Shown here piece after piece: positions 17,830 to 26,629 of a stretch of DNA of 64,000 nucleotides. The stretch lies in contig NZ_JBDVNC010000016.1 of NCBI RefSeq assembly GCF_039969785.1, positions 241,623 to 305,622 of the forward strand, given 5' to 3'. This stretch comes from Shimia sp039969785. Its GTDB lineage: Bacteria; Pseudomonadota; Alphaproteobacteria; Rhodobacterales; Rhodobacteraceae. Made by a program: the position numbers and the translations under genes. The stretch's first letter is position 1. Each line of letters starts with the position of its first letter. The notes beneath the pieces are model-generated. The model was given only the letters and a program-made list of their open reading frames with translations. It searched no databases and was not told where the DNA came from.

Positions 17830-17895
17830 CATTTCCTCCCTTGGTGCGATGACAGCATCGCGTATCTAACGTGCAGCAACATTTGTATGTAAAAC

Positions 17896-17913
17896 ATTTA
17901 TTCATAAATAAAT
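17896..17913. promoter_or_regulatory. Perfect inverted repeat ATTTATT-N4-AATAAAT in divergent promoter (putative IclR operator)
   Basis: Seven-base arms with a four-base spacer, between the importer binding-protein start (17829) and the IclR start (17983). A TTGACA hexamer at 17919-17924 on the plus strand could be the -35 element of the regulator gene, though no clear -10 follows. The location fits a site that controls both directions; binding by the adjacent regulator is inference. Confidence 0.5.
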
Positions 17914-17982
17914 CAAGCTTGACAATGGGGGCATCATTGAGAGACTTGGTGAAACGGATAGAAAACCACCCGGCGGAGAGAA

Positions 17983-18786
17983 ATGGACAGCGCAAACGAC
18001 AAATACAGAGCCCCCGCACTGGAAAAAGGGCTGGACATAATTGAACTTTTGGCTGGTCATGGAGAGGGGTTGCCGCAGGGGGAAATCGCAAAATCGCTGG
18101 AACGCTCACAAAGTGAGATCTACAGGATGTTGTCGACACTTGTGCGTCGCGGTTATGTTGTGCGTTCAGCGTCTGGTGATCGGTATTCACTGAGCCTGAA
18201 AATGTTCTCGTTAAGCCAGCGCCACCCCCCGATAGGGCGCGTTATCGAGGCCGCCTTGCCCCGGATGCGGGCAATCACACGGGTTGCCTGGCAGTCCTGC
18301 CACATGGGCATGGAAAGCAGCGGAGACATTGTCGTGGTTGCATCCGCAGAATCTCCCGGAAATTGGGGACTGGCGCTTAGGACCGGTACGGTGGTCGGGC
18401 TTTGGAACACAGGAACCGGGCGGGTTTTGGCCGCCTTTAGATCCAATGAAGAAGTTGACGACTTAATTGACCAACATCGTCGAGCCATTGGAGAGCCCGA
18501 GCTGGATCGCGCCGAGTTTGAGGGACATCTGGAGCGAATTCGCAACGAAGGTTTCGAACTGATGCCTTCGGCGACTCTGATCGGGGTGACCAATTTGGCA
18601 TTCCCGATTTTCGGCCCTTCCGGCAACGTCGCCGCCGTTCTCAGCTGTCCCTATCTCAAACGCGTTGATGACCTGAAAGTTCCGTCACAGGAAGAAGTTG
18701 TCACATTATTCAAATCTCTCGCCCAGGAACTGACTGATTTGTACTGCGGAAAATCACCAAGCGAAGGCAAGGGACAAAACCAATGA
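17983..18786 (+). CDS. IclR-family regulator of the L-fucose cluster
   Basis: 267 residues. The N-terminal HTH spans APALEKGLDIIELLAGHGEG and LERSQSEIYRMLSTL. The C-terminal effector domain includes TGRVLAAFRSNEE and LIGVTNLAFPIFGPSGNVAAVLSC. Its stop overlaps the aldo/keto reductase start by four bases (ATGA), tying the regulator to the fucose dehydrogenase and lactonase genes, while the importer and remaining enzymes diverge. Likely effector: L-fucose or an intermediate; whether it represses or activates cannot be read from the sequence. Confidence 0.9.
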   Translation: MDSANDKYRAPALEKGLDIIELLAGHGEGLPQGEIAKSLERSQSEIYRMLSTLVRRGYVVRSASGDRYSLSLKMFSLSQRHPPIGRVIEAALPRMRAITRVAWQSCHMGMESSGDIVVVASAESPGNWGLALRTGTVVGLWNTGTGRVLAAFRSNEEVDDLIDQHRRAIGEPELDRAEFEGHLERIRNEGFELMPSATLIGVTNLAFPIFGPSGNVAAVLSCPYLKRVDDLKVPSQEEVVTLFKSLAQELTDLYCGKSPSEGKGQNQ

Positions 18787-19796
18787 CGTTTACGAAACGG
18801 GTCGTCGGAAAGACGCAACTTAAGATTCCGACACTGGGCTTTGGCGGTGCACCGTTGGGGGGGCTTCTGGAAGCTGTAGACAGCGAAGAAACGCTCGCAA
18901 CCTTGGGTGATGCGCTTTCGAGCGGTATGACCTATGTCGATACAGCGCCATTCTATGGGTTCGGCAAGTCCGAACACGTCGTCGGAAATGAACTCCGTGG
19001 CAAAGACTATGTTTTGTCCACCAAGGTTGGGCGGCTTTTGAAGCCCGGTCTTCCAGCCGACCCTGCCGGTATGGGCTGGCCCGATCCATTGCCCTTCCAC
19101 CCGGAGTATGACTATGGGTACGATGGGATCATGCGGTCCTTTGAAGACAGCTTGCAGCGGCTGGGTCTGGATCGAATTGACATTCTCTATGTGCACGACA
19201 TTGGAGAAGTGACACATGGGTCAGACAACAAAGCGCATTTTAACGCATTGATGACGGGCGGCTACCGCGCACTTGACGAGCTTCGGACCGCCGGTCTGAT
19301 CAAAGCCATCGGTCTGGGAGTAAATGAGGCAGACGTCTGCAGCGCAGCTTTAAATCACGGACAATGGGACGTTTTTCTCTTGGCTGGGCGCTATACATTG
19401 CTTGAACAAGATCCGCTCGACGATCTACTGCCACAATGCGTGGCCAACAACGTGTCCATTGTGGTTGGTGGGCCATACAATTCGGGCATTCTGGTTGGCG
19501 GTGACACATGGAATTATGGCGCTGCGCCAGATGAAATCGTCAACAAGGTTCGTCAGTTGAAGAATATCTGTTCATCCTTTGGAGTGCCGTTACCCGCAGC
19601 CGCGCTGCAATTCCCGTTGGGACATGAATGTGTAGCTTCTGTAATTCCGGGTCTTCGCAGTCGCAAAGAGCTTACGCAAACGTTGCAATGGGCTTCACAC
19701 ACAATTCCGGATGAGTTTTGGCAGGCTCTCAGGGATCAAAACCTGCTGCATGGCGATGCGCCGACACCCCCAAAAAACCCATTCAAACTGGGCTGA
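18783..19796 (+). CDS. Aldo/keto reductase, probable L-fucose (D-threo-aldose) 1-dehydrogenase
   Basis: 337 residues of the AKR barrel. The catalytic tetrad is D53, Y58 (YVDTAPFYG), K81 (STKVG) and H138 (YVHDIG). LGFGGAPLGGL at the N-terminus and the length match the D-threo-aldose 1-dehydrogenase group, which oxidises L-fucose to L-fucono-lactone with NAD(P). It is translationally coupled to the IclR regulator and followed after four bases by the lactonase that would use its product. Related members act on pyridoxal or D-arabinose; context decides here. Confidence 0.9.
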   Translation: MTFTKRVVGKTQLKIPTLGFGGAPLGGLLEAVDSEETLATLGDALSSGMTYVDTAPFYGFGKSEHVVGNELRGKDYVLSTKVGRLLKPGLPADPAGMGWPDPLPFHPEYDYGYDGIMRSFEDSLQRLGLDRIDILYVHDIGEVTHGSDNKAHFNALMTGGYRALDELRTAGLIKAIGLGVNEADVCSAALNHGQWDVFLLAGRYTLLEQDPLDDLLPQCVANNVSIVVGGPYNSGILVGGDTWNYGAAPDEIVNKVRQLKNICSSFGVPLPAAALQFPLGHECVASVIPGLRSRKELTQTLQWASHTIPDEFWQALRDQNLLHGDAPTPPKNPFKLG

Positions 19797-19800
19797 GAAA

Positions 19801-20646
19801 ATGAAAATAGATGCACACCAACATTTCTGGAAACTGGACCGTGGCGATTATGACTGGCTCACCCCCGATCTGGCGCCGATTTTCAGAGATTTTCTTCCCG
19901 ACGACCTTGCCCCGCTGCTAAAGGCGAACGGTGTTGACGGTACAATCGTCGTGCAAGCGGCCGAAACCGAAGCCGAAACAGAATATCTTCTGTCTTTGAC
20001 GGATCAGTATGACTGGATCTTAGGTGTTGTAGGTTGGGTCGATATGGAGGCTCCTCACGCAGTTCAATCCATTGAGCGGCTTGCTCAGCACTCTCGCCTT
20101 GTTGGTCTGCGCCCAATGATCCAAAGCATTCCTGAAGACGACTGGATGTTGAAAAGGGAAATCCTCCCTGCAATAGAGGCAATGCAAGCTCACAATCTGA
20201 CATTTGACGCGCTGGTCCTGCCAAAACACCTTGTTCACCTGAAAACCTTTTTGGAACGACACCCCAATTTAACGACGGTGGTCGATCATTGCGCCAAACC
20301 GGAAATCCGCAACAACCTATTCCAACCTTGGGCTGATGAAATCGCCGTCATTGCCGCGTTTTCAAATGTGTTTTGCAAAATTTCGGGACTTGCAACAGAG
20401 GCCAGTCATGATTGGGACATCACCGATCTTGCGCCCTACATCCACCATGTCCAAACCATGTTCGGCCCCGACCGCACAATGTTTGGGAGCGATTGGCCCG
20501 TCGTGAACCTTGCATCTGACTATTCCCAATGGAACAGCGCATTTGAATCTGTCCTTGCGGATATTTCTCAAACCGACCAGCGGTCATTCTCCGCACGAGC
20601 AGCAATCAAAGCCTATCCGCGCCTTCGAGAAGTCAAATCGTCCTAA
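19801..20646 (+). CDS. Amidohydrolase-family L-fucono-lactonase
   Basis: 281 residues from ATG 19801 (MKIDAHQHFW); the frame is open 30 codons further up, but that part overlaps the aldo/keto reductase. The metal-site opening is HQH at 6-8, and the barrel ends with TMFGSDWPVVNLA, whose Asp is the catalytic base of amidohydrolase group 2. The family hydrolyses L-fuconolactone and related sugar lactones to the acid. Position after the fucose dehydrogenase supports this. It completes the upper pathway, feeding L-fuconate to FucD. Confidence 0.9.
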   Translation: MKIDAHQHFWKLDRGDYDWLTPDLAPIFRDFLPDDLAPLLKANGVDGTIVVQAAETEAETEYLLSLTDQYDWILGVVGWVDMEAPHAVQSIERLAQHSRLVGLRPMIQSIPEDDWMLKREILPAIEAMQAHNLTFDALVLPKHLVHLKTFLERHPNLTTVVDHCAKPEIRNNLFQPWADEIAVIAAFSNVFCKISGLATEASHDWDITDLAPYIHHVQTMFGPDRTMFGSDWPVVNLASDYSQWNSAFESVLADISQTDQRSFSARAAIKAYPRLREVKSS

Positions 20647-21063
20647 ACTGAATCAGCTTCCCGGCCGCCCGACAAAATGGAACTTCAGGTCGGTCTTTTG
20701 ATTACACTTGGGATTGGAAAATGCCAGTTTGATTGTGCACGTATCGTATTCTGTCCTTAAGACTCTGCAACATCTCGCAAAATTCACGTCGCACTCCGTA
20801 CAAGATCTGAAGCCTAACTTTCTGCATGTGGCCTTATTTTGGTTACGGTTTTGTATTTTCAAATGCGTGAAGCCAGTTGCGAATCTCCTTCTTTCATCTT
20901 AGTATACTAGTCATCCAAATGAGACGCGATGATGTAAAATCTGAACTAAGCGGTATGTCTTGTCGGGATCAAAACATGTTTTCAGAGTCGGTCTAAGCAG
21001 TTTTGCCCACAGATTTCGCATCGCTCCAAACTACGCGACCACCCGCTCACAGGAGAACCTGAT
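20647..21063. other. 417-base intergenic region with one operator, no gene seen
   Basis: Between the lactonase and mannonate dehydratase genes. Short open frames here show no recognisable domain or good ribosome site. The only clear signal is the CTAG-type operator at 20898-20911, about 150 bases upstream of manD, plus a Shine-Dalgarno AGGAGAA just before ATG 21064. I see nothing else supportable in the first 250 bases. Confidence 0.6.
20898..20911. promoter_or_regulatory. CTAG-type operator upstream of manD
   Basis: CTTAGTATACTAGT matches the shared 14-mer ACTAGTATACTAGT at 12 of 14 positions and has the full TAGTATACTA palindromic core. It belongs to a set of eight sites across regions 20.9-45.8 kb, all next to uronate or alginate genes. 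Confidence 0.65.
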
Positions 21064-22290
21064 ATGAAAATTACTGACGCAAAAGTATTTGTCGGGGGCC
21101 CGGGGAAAAACTACGTCACGCTAAAGATCATCACGGATCAAGGCATATATGGACTTGGTGATGCGACGCTGAACAATCGCGAAACGTTGCCAGCAAAATA
21201 CTTGCAGGACTACCTCATCCCAAACCTGATTGGTATGGATCCCCGCAATAGCGAAGATATCTGGCAGTTTTTCTATCGCGGCGCGTATTTCAGACGTGGA
21301 CCGATCGCTATGGCGGCCTTTGGCGCCATCGATATGGCGCTTTGGGATATCAAAGGCAAATTGGCGAACATGCCTCTCTACCAGCTTTTTGGCGGCAAGA
21401 GCCGTGACGGGGCCATGGTCTATGCACATGCAACCGGCGCCGATTTAGAAGACCTGATGGACAGCATCTCACAATATGTCGAACAGGGGTATCGCGCCGT
21501 GCGGGTGCAATGCGGCATTCCGGGCATGCCTACCGCCAGCTATGCGGTACCGGATAAGCCCGGTGAGAATGAACACTACATGAGCGATTTCAGCGGCATA
21601 CGACCCAAAGTCGAGATCTGGAATTCGGATCGCTACTTGCGCTACATGCCCGGCGCGCTGGCCGAAATACGCGCGCGGTTTGGACCAGAACTCAAACTTT
21701 TGCACGATGTTCACCACCGTCTGACCCCGCGCGAGGCCGCAGAATTTGCCAGGGCTGTTGAGCCGGTTGGCCTATACTGGTTAGAGGACCCTACACCTGC
21801 CGAAGATCAGAGCGCGCTTAAACTTTTGCGTCAGCATTCAACCGTGCCTGTCGCCATCGGCGAAGTGTTCAATTCGATCTGGGAATGCAACAAGCTCATT
21901 GAACAGGAGCTGATTGATTTTATCCGCGTGGCTGTGACCTATGCCGGGGGCATCACACATGTGAAACGCATCGTTGATCTCGCCGGTCTGCATCACGTCC
22001 GCACCGGGTTTCATGGAGCGCCAAGCCATTCCCCTATCAGTATGGCAGCGCAACATCACCTGAACGCATGGGCGCCAAATTTCGGCATTCAAGAATATTT
22101 GGTGTTAGACACGCCCGAATGCGACGCGTTGTTTCCGTCGGAGCATCGAATGAAAAACGGGATGGTCTATGTCAGCGACGCCCCGGGGTTGGGTGTGGAT
22201 TTTGATGAATCCGAGGCCCAAAACTACAGCTACAAGCCGGGAAGCCATCCAGTTGTCAGACTGGAAGATGGCACTCTATGGGACTACTAG
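21064..22290 (+). CDS. manD: D-mannonate dehydratase, enolase superfamily (ManD/RspA type)
   Basis: 408 residues. It dehydrates D-mannonate to 2-keto-3-deoxy-D-gluconate, replacing UxuA. Active-site residues align with Novosphingobium ManD: R147, Y160, metal ligands D215, E241 and E267, plus H217 (HDVHH) and H317 (GFHGAPSH). Long members of this family can have low activity, but here the uronate context (UxaC and UxuB at 41-46 kb, same operator) supports a real catabolic role. It starts after AGGAGAACCTGAT, a good ribosome site. Confidence 0.92.
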   Translation: MKITDAKVFVGGPGKNYVTLKIITDQGIYGLGDATLNNRETLPAKYLQDYLIPNLIGMDPRNSEDIWQFFYRGAYFRRGPIAMAAFGAIDMALWDIKGKLANMPLYQLFGGKSRDGAMVYAHATGADLEDLMDSISQYVEQGYRAVRVQCGIPGMPTASYAVPDKPGENEHYMSDFSGIRPKVEIWNSDRYLRYMPGALAEIRARFGPELKLLHDVHHRLTPREAAEFARAVEPVGLYWLEDPTPAEDQSALKLLRQHSTVPVAIGEVFNSIWECNKLIEQELIDFIRVAVTYAGGITHVKRIVDLAGLHHVRTGFHGAPSHSPISMAAQHHLNAWAPNFGIQEYLVLDTPECDALFPSEHRMKNGMVYVSDAPGLGVDFDESEAQNYSYKPGSHPVVRLEDGTLWDY

Positions 22291-22311
22291 GCACCTCCAA
22301 CCGGGTACACC

Positions 22312-24177
22312 ATGTTTAAATTGTACAATCGGGTAACACGGCTCGCGCTTAATCTGGCCGACCCTTATGTGGACGGGACAGGCGGACAACCTTCCGGTCA
22401 CGTCTGGCCATACCTGAGATCGCACCTCAAGCCTCTGCGATGGGTTCTGGTCCTCAGCTTATGCGTCACCGTGTTGTCAGCCAGCGTCGAAGTCTGGCTC
22501 ATTAGCTACGCGGGCCGATTGATCGACATGCTCGCCGACACCCCGCGCGAAGAAATCTGGCATCGTCACATCGGCGGCCTGCTGGGGGCTGCCTTGATGG
22601 TAATCCTGTTTCGACCTCTGTCGCAGTTTCTGCGCCACGCAACAAATGACATCGCCCTGCAATGCAATGCCGCCAACCTGTTTCGCTGGCGCGCGCACGC
22701 CCATTTGACCAGGCAATCCGTCGGATGGTTTCAGGAAGACCTTGCCGGTCGCACAGCCTCTCGCCTGGTTCTGATGGGCAACTACGCCACCGACGTGATC
22801 TATCACTCGTTAAATGCGGTTGCGTTTGGGCTGGTCTACATGATCGGCGTTGTGACCTTTATGGCTGGAATAGACATCCGACTTGCGTTGCCATTGCTGG
22901 TATGGCTCGTGCTTTACATCACGATTATGGTGCTGATTGTTCCACGCATGGTTAACGCGATGGAGACGTTCATGGCGTCAAAATCCGCGCTGTTGGGTGG
23001 GGTTGTCGATACATTTTCAAACTTCGACACAATAAGCCTGTTTGCCCGCCGCAAAGACATCGAAAACGATCACCGGACGTGGTTGGAAAACACGCGCGAG
23101 ATGTTGTTTCGGTCGCGCCAGATCAGCGTCGGGATGCGCACTTTGACGGTCTGGCTTGAAGGCGTGATTATAGTGGGCTTTGTCGGGTACGGTGTCTGGC
23201 TCTGGTCACAGGGGGCTGCATCGATAGGCCTTGTAAGCGCCGCCGTTGCGATGAGCTTGCGCATTACCACAATGGCCGATTGGGTATCAGAATCTATTTG
23301 GTCGATCTTTCAGCAAGTGGGCTCGGTCCGCGAAGCACTGCGCACAATTTCACAGCCCCTGACGATCCCGATGACGGGCAACGAGGCTAAGCTCGAATTG
23401 AACGGAGGCGGTATCGCAATCAAAGGTATTCGGCATCATTACGGCAAAGGACAGGGCGGGCTTGAGGGGATCGACCTGACCATCGAACCCGGCGAAAAGG
23501 TCGGATTGGTTGGACCATCAGGTGCCGGAAAATCAACCTTGGTTAATTTGATATTGCGGTTCTATGACCCGGAAGAGGGTCAAATTCTGATTGATCATCA
23601 GGATATCTGCACGGTTGAACAAGAGAGCCTGCGTCATGCCATCGGTATGGTCAGCCAACAAGCAGCGCTTTTGAATCGATCCGTCAGGGACAATATCTCG
23701 CTTGGCCACAGCAAGGTCACGCAAGAGCAAATCGAAGCGGCGGCGCGCGAAGCACAGGCCCATGATTTTATTCTCGACTTAAAAGACAGCAACGGGCGCA
23801 CGGGCTATGACGCGCATGTCGGCGAACGCGGGGTCAAGCTTTCGGGCGGGCAACGCCAGCGTATTTCCATTGCGAGAGTGATCTTAAAGGACGCGCCAAT
23901 TTTGATCCTGGATGAAGCCACAAGCGCGCTGGACAGTGAAGTCGAGGCAGACATTCACACAGCGCTGAGAACCATTATCGAAGGCAAAACAGTGATCGCA
24001 ATTGCGCACCGGCTTTCGACCATTGCCGAGATGGACCGCATTATCGTTATGGATGACGGTGCGATTGTGGAAAGTGGAACCCATCAGAACTTACTTAAAC
24101 ACGGCGCGCTTTATGCCCGTTTGTGGGAACGTCAGTCTGGCGGCTTTATAGGCGACGTTCAGTCGTCGGACACTTAA
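22312..24177 (+). CDS. ABC exporter, fused membrane and ATPase domains (MsbA/MDR type)
   Basis: 621 residues: a six-helix membrane domain (about 45-330) and a C-terminal ATPase with Walker A GPSGAGKST (401-409), signature KLSGGQRQR, Walker B LILDEATSALDSE and H-loop AHRLST. It works as a dimer in the inner membrane and exports a hydrophobic or amphipathic solute. It follows manD by 21 bases and may be co-transcribed, which is unusual for a sugar-acid gene. Substrate unknown. Confidence 0.9.
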   Translation: MFKLYNRVTRLALNLADPYVDGTGGQPSGHVWPYLRSHLKPLRWVLVLSLCVTVLSASVEVWLISYAGRLIDMLADTPREEIWHRHIGGLLGAALMVILFRPLSQFLRHATNDIALQCNAANLFRWRAHAHLTRQSVGWFQEDLAGRTASRLVLMGNYATDVIYHSLNAVAFGLVYMIGVVTFMAGIDIRLALPLLVWLVLYITIMVLIVPRMVNAMETFMASKSALLGGVVDTFSNFDTISLFARRKDIENDHRTWLENTREMLFRSRQISVGMRTLTVWLEGVIIVGFVGYGVWLWSQGAASIGLVSAAVAMSLRITTMADWVSESIWSIFQQVGSVREALRTISQPLTIPMTGNEAKLELNGGGIAIKGIRHHYGKGQGGLEGIDLTIEPGEKVGLVGPSGAGKSTLVNLILRFYDPEEGQILIDHQDICTVEQESLRHAIGMVSQQAALLNRSVRDNISLGHSKVTQEQIEAAAREAQAHDFILDLKDSNGRTGYDAHVGERGVKLSGGQRQRISIARVILKDAPILILDEATSALDSEVEADIHTALRTIIEGKTVIAIAHRLSTIAEMDRIIVMDDGAIVESGTHQNLLKHGALYARLWERQSGGFIGDVQSSDT

Positions 24178-24219
24178 CCCTGCACAAAGGAAAGACGCCG
24201 CCACACGACCTGAGCAGAG

Positions 24220-25599
24220 TCAGCTCGCGACTTCGGCCCTTTTCCACGCACCCTGAAACAACCGCCGATGAAACAGCGGGAATTTGATTACTTCTTCAAA
24301 AAACAGGATCGAGAGCACCCAAAACGCAGGCACATCAAAATACATCACGGCCAGTGCCGTTGCCGGAACTCGGAAAAGCCATTGAGACCAGACAAAAATG
24401 TGCATCACATAGATAGTGTCGCCGCTGGCGCGCAACGTGTTCCCACAGATCGCGTTCGATTGCTTTGGAAACGGCAACACAAGCAAAATAGGCAGAAAAC
24501 CAAACAGGATCGCGCGCGTCTCGATGCTGAGATCGGTGTAAAGATACGTCGCTGACACGCAAATAATAAGGTAGATAACAGCAACGATGCTGGCGGCGAC
24601 AAATGCCCCTCGCCACGCACTGCTCAGGAAACGGTCAAGTACGTGTTCGGACGGGTTTTGCCCCAACAATTGGGCGACGATAATCCCTGTCGCCTGCGCC
24701 CATTGCATTCCGATTGTGCCCGCGACCATGATCCACGGCGCAATAAGAGTCATCGCCGCAAACTCATTCAAGCTCAGCTTGGCATAAATCAGCGTGCAAA
24801 AATGGGCCGCAAAGGTCGCGCTGATGAAGGTCGCCGCGATTGGCAACGAAAAGCTGATATGACGAAACAGTGTTTTGGCAAACGTCACCTGACGCCAACC
24901 CGGTATTCGTGCCAGATGTCCGTCCACACGCGCCAATTGATAGATCAGAAACCCTACCTGAACACATATTGCAAGCGCGCTCCCCATGGCAGCACCAGTG
25001 ACACCAAAGGCAGGCAACCCCAGATATCCATGAATAAACACAATACTTGTGAACACATTAATCGGGAGCGACAGACAAAAACTGTAGAGTGGCAATCTCG
25101 TTCGGCCACAACCGTTAAAATAGCTCGACAGGCATTGCCCGATAGCTTCGCCCAATATGACAATTGAAAAGACCGCCAGATAGCCTTTTGCCATCTCGGC
25201 CACCTCCGCCGATGGCGCCATTGCACCAATCAACGACCCGCCGAAAACTGCGAGCACGGCCAAACCAACGCCGCCAACAACCAGACTTACCGTCAGGCCC
25301 GATACCAGCGCCGATTTCAAGAAAACCGCATTTTTTGTGCCAAACGCCTGCGCTGTTCTGATCTGCATGGCGTTGGAAAATGCTAATATCGCCCCCAAAA
25401 TAAACCCGGCAATTGCGGCCGCAAGCCCCATGGCCGCAAGCGCTGCCTCGCCCAAAGACGAAACCAGGTAGGCGTCAATGACCACTGTACCATGAAGGAT
25501 AATAGCCTTGAGCGTCATCGGCCACGCCAATCCAAGGACGCTTCTCCAGTTGTGTTGGAGCGCAGTAGTCTTTACTGAATCTGGCGAAAATTTAGACAT
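24220..25599 (-). CDS. MATE-family efflux transporter
   Basis: 459 residues with about twelve membrane segments in two halves, as usual for MATE. LGLAWPMTLKAIILHGTVVIDAYLVSSLGEAALAAMGLAA (read in parts) is the N-lobe opening; QCLSSYFNGCGRTRLPL and the later CGNTLRASGDTIYV are the repeated G-x-x-R-x-P type motifs. ATG 25599 is chosen; the 72 extra codons upstream overlap the GntR terminator and gene. It is convergent with the ABC exporter. Substrate unknown; cation-coupled drug or metabolite efflux is typical. Confidence 0.88.
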   Translation of the reverse strand: MSKFSPDSVKTTALQHNWRSVLGLAWPMTLKAIILHGTVVIDAYLVSSLGEAALAAMGLAAAIAGFILGAILAFSNAMQIRTAQAFGTKNAVFLKSALVSGLTVSLVVGGVGLAVLAVFGGSLIGAMAPSAEVAEMAKGYLAVFSIVILGEAIGQCLSSYFNGCGRTRLPLYSFCLSLPINVFTSIVFIHGYLGLPAFGVTGAAMGSALAICVQVGFLIYQLARVDGHLARIPGWRQVTFAKTLFRHISFSLPIAATFISATFAAHFCTLIYAKLSLNEFAAMTLIAPWIMVAGTIGMQWAQATGIIVAQLLGQNPSEHVLDRFLSSAWRGAFVAASIVAVIYLIICVSATYLYTDLSIETRAILFGFLPILLVLPFPKQSNAICGNTLRASGDTIYVMHIFVWSQWLFRVPATALAVMYFDVPAFWVLSILFFEEVIKFPLFHRRLFQGAWKRAEVAS

Positions 25600-25663
25600 G
25601 CGAATAGAACCGATTTCCTTACCGGTAGGCTGTACGTTTGGCGCGCAACGTAGAAAGGGCGAT

Positions 25664-25683
25664 AAAAAAAAGCGAAGGCGCTT
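25664..25683 (-). terminator. Rho-independent terminator after the GntR gene
   Basis: On the minus strand AAGCG-CCTT-CGCTT forms a five-base stem directly after, and overlapping, the TAA stop of the GntR gene. The stem end continues into a run of eight T. It should end the GntR transcript before the MATE gene, so the two are probably separate units. Confidence 0.7.
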
Positions 25684-26374
25684 AGCCGTCTGCCGCTTCG
25701 AAATAGTTCGCGTTTGTTTCCGTAATTCTCTCGATCGTTTCGTCCAGCCGTGACAGGTGGAACATCCCGACTTCCACAGCCAGATCGCCATCATGCGCTT
25801 TGACGGCGTCAGCAATATTTTTGTGATCGGCCATCAGGTCCGGCATGCGTTGCTCTTTTGACAAGCCCAGCCGGCAAAGGCGATCAACCTTGGCCTTTTC
25901 CGCCATAATCACATCAAACGCAAAATCGGCTTCGGCAATCTCACACAATGTTCTGTGGAACTCATAATCCAGATTCCCAAAGCCATCGACATCGCGATCT
26001 TGAATGGCCTTGGCCTGATCCTCAATCGCCGCATCTAAACGCGCGGCACCGTCATCATCACATTTTTTGGCCGCACGGCGCAGAGCTTCCATTTCAACCG
26101 CAGCGCGCACAAAGCGCGATTTCTCGATCTCACGCATAGAGAATTTTTTGACTTCCGTCGCACGCTGAGGCCGGATCAACAGCAAATCAAGGTTTGCCAA
26201 TCGGCTAAAGGCGTCACGGACAGGCTGGCGTGAAATGCCAAATCGAGAGGCCATATCAGCCTCGGAAATCTTGTCACCAGGACGCAATCCCAAAGAGACT
26301 ATCTGGTCGTGAAGATAGTCAAAAACCTCATCAACACTTGTGCGTCGCTCGGTTGTTCGGACTAAATTTGCCAT
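25682..26374 (-). CDS. GntR-family regulator, FCD (FadR/UxuR) type
   Basis: 230 residues. The N-terminal winged HTH includes ISEADMASRFGISRQPVRDAFSRLANLDLL; the C-terminal FCD helical bundle carries the Asp/His positions of a metal and acid ligand site (DYEFHRTLCE, ADHKNIADAV). Divergent from the alginate importer operon; two CTAG-type operators lie between. The second GntR of this window (45815-46522) has a nearly identical recognition helix, SRQPVRDAF, so they may share operators. Likely effector: a uronate-pathway intermediate such as KDG or DEH (inference). Confidence 0.9.
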   Translation of the reverse strand: MANLVRTTERRTSVDEVFDYLHDQIVSLGLRPGDKISEADMASRFGISRQPVRDAFSRLANLDLLLIRPQRATEVKKFSMREIEKSRFVRAAVEMEALRRAAKKCDDDGAARLDAAIEDQAKAIQDRDVDGFGNLDYEFHRTLCEIAEADFAFDVIMAEKAKVDRLCRLGLSKEQRMPDLMADHKNIADAVKAHDGDLAVEVGMFHLSRLDETIERITETNANYFEAADG

Positions 26375-26522
26375 GTCATCATCTCCTCTTAAGATGGTTG
26401 CAACGTCAATTAGGCTGCTCCCAAAACGCAGTGCGTTGTCGATAAAGCCTTACAAACGCTACCCAATACACAAGTTGCATACTGGACAACAGGCTCGCTT
26501 CATTCGTTCTACTGAACTTTTA

Positions 26523-26556
26523 ACTAGTATGCCAGCAAAATAACTAGTATTCTAGT
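26523..26556. promoter_or_regulatory. Pair of CTAG-type operators between GntR and the alginate operon
   Basis: Site A at 26523-26536 (ACTAGTATGCCAGC, 11 of 14) and site B at 26543-26556 (ACTAGTATTCTAGT, 13 of 14) start 20 bases apart, about two helical turns, and sit in the divergent promoter region. B lies about 75 bases before the importer ATPase start. A regulator bound to both could control the two directions. Confidence 0.72.
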
Positions 26557-26629
26557 ATAGACCGCTATCGAATCGTCGGAGTCACGGCCATTCGACATAG
26601 TCAGTCGCTAAAAGCACGGGAGGGTAAGA

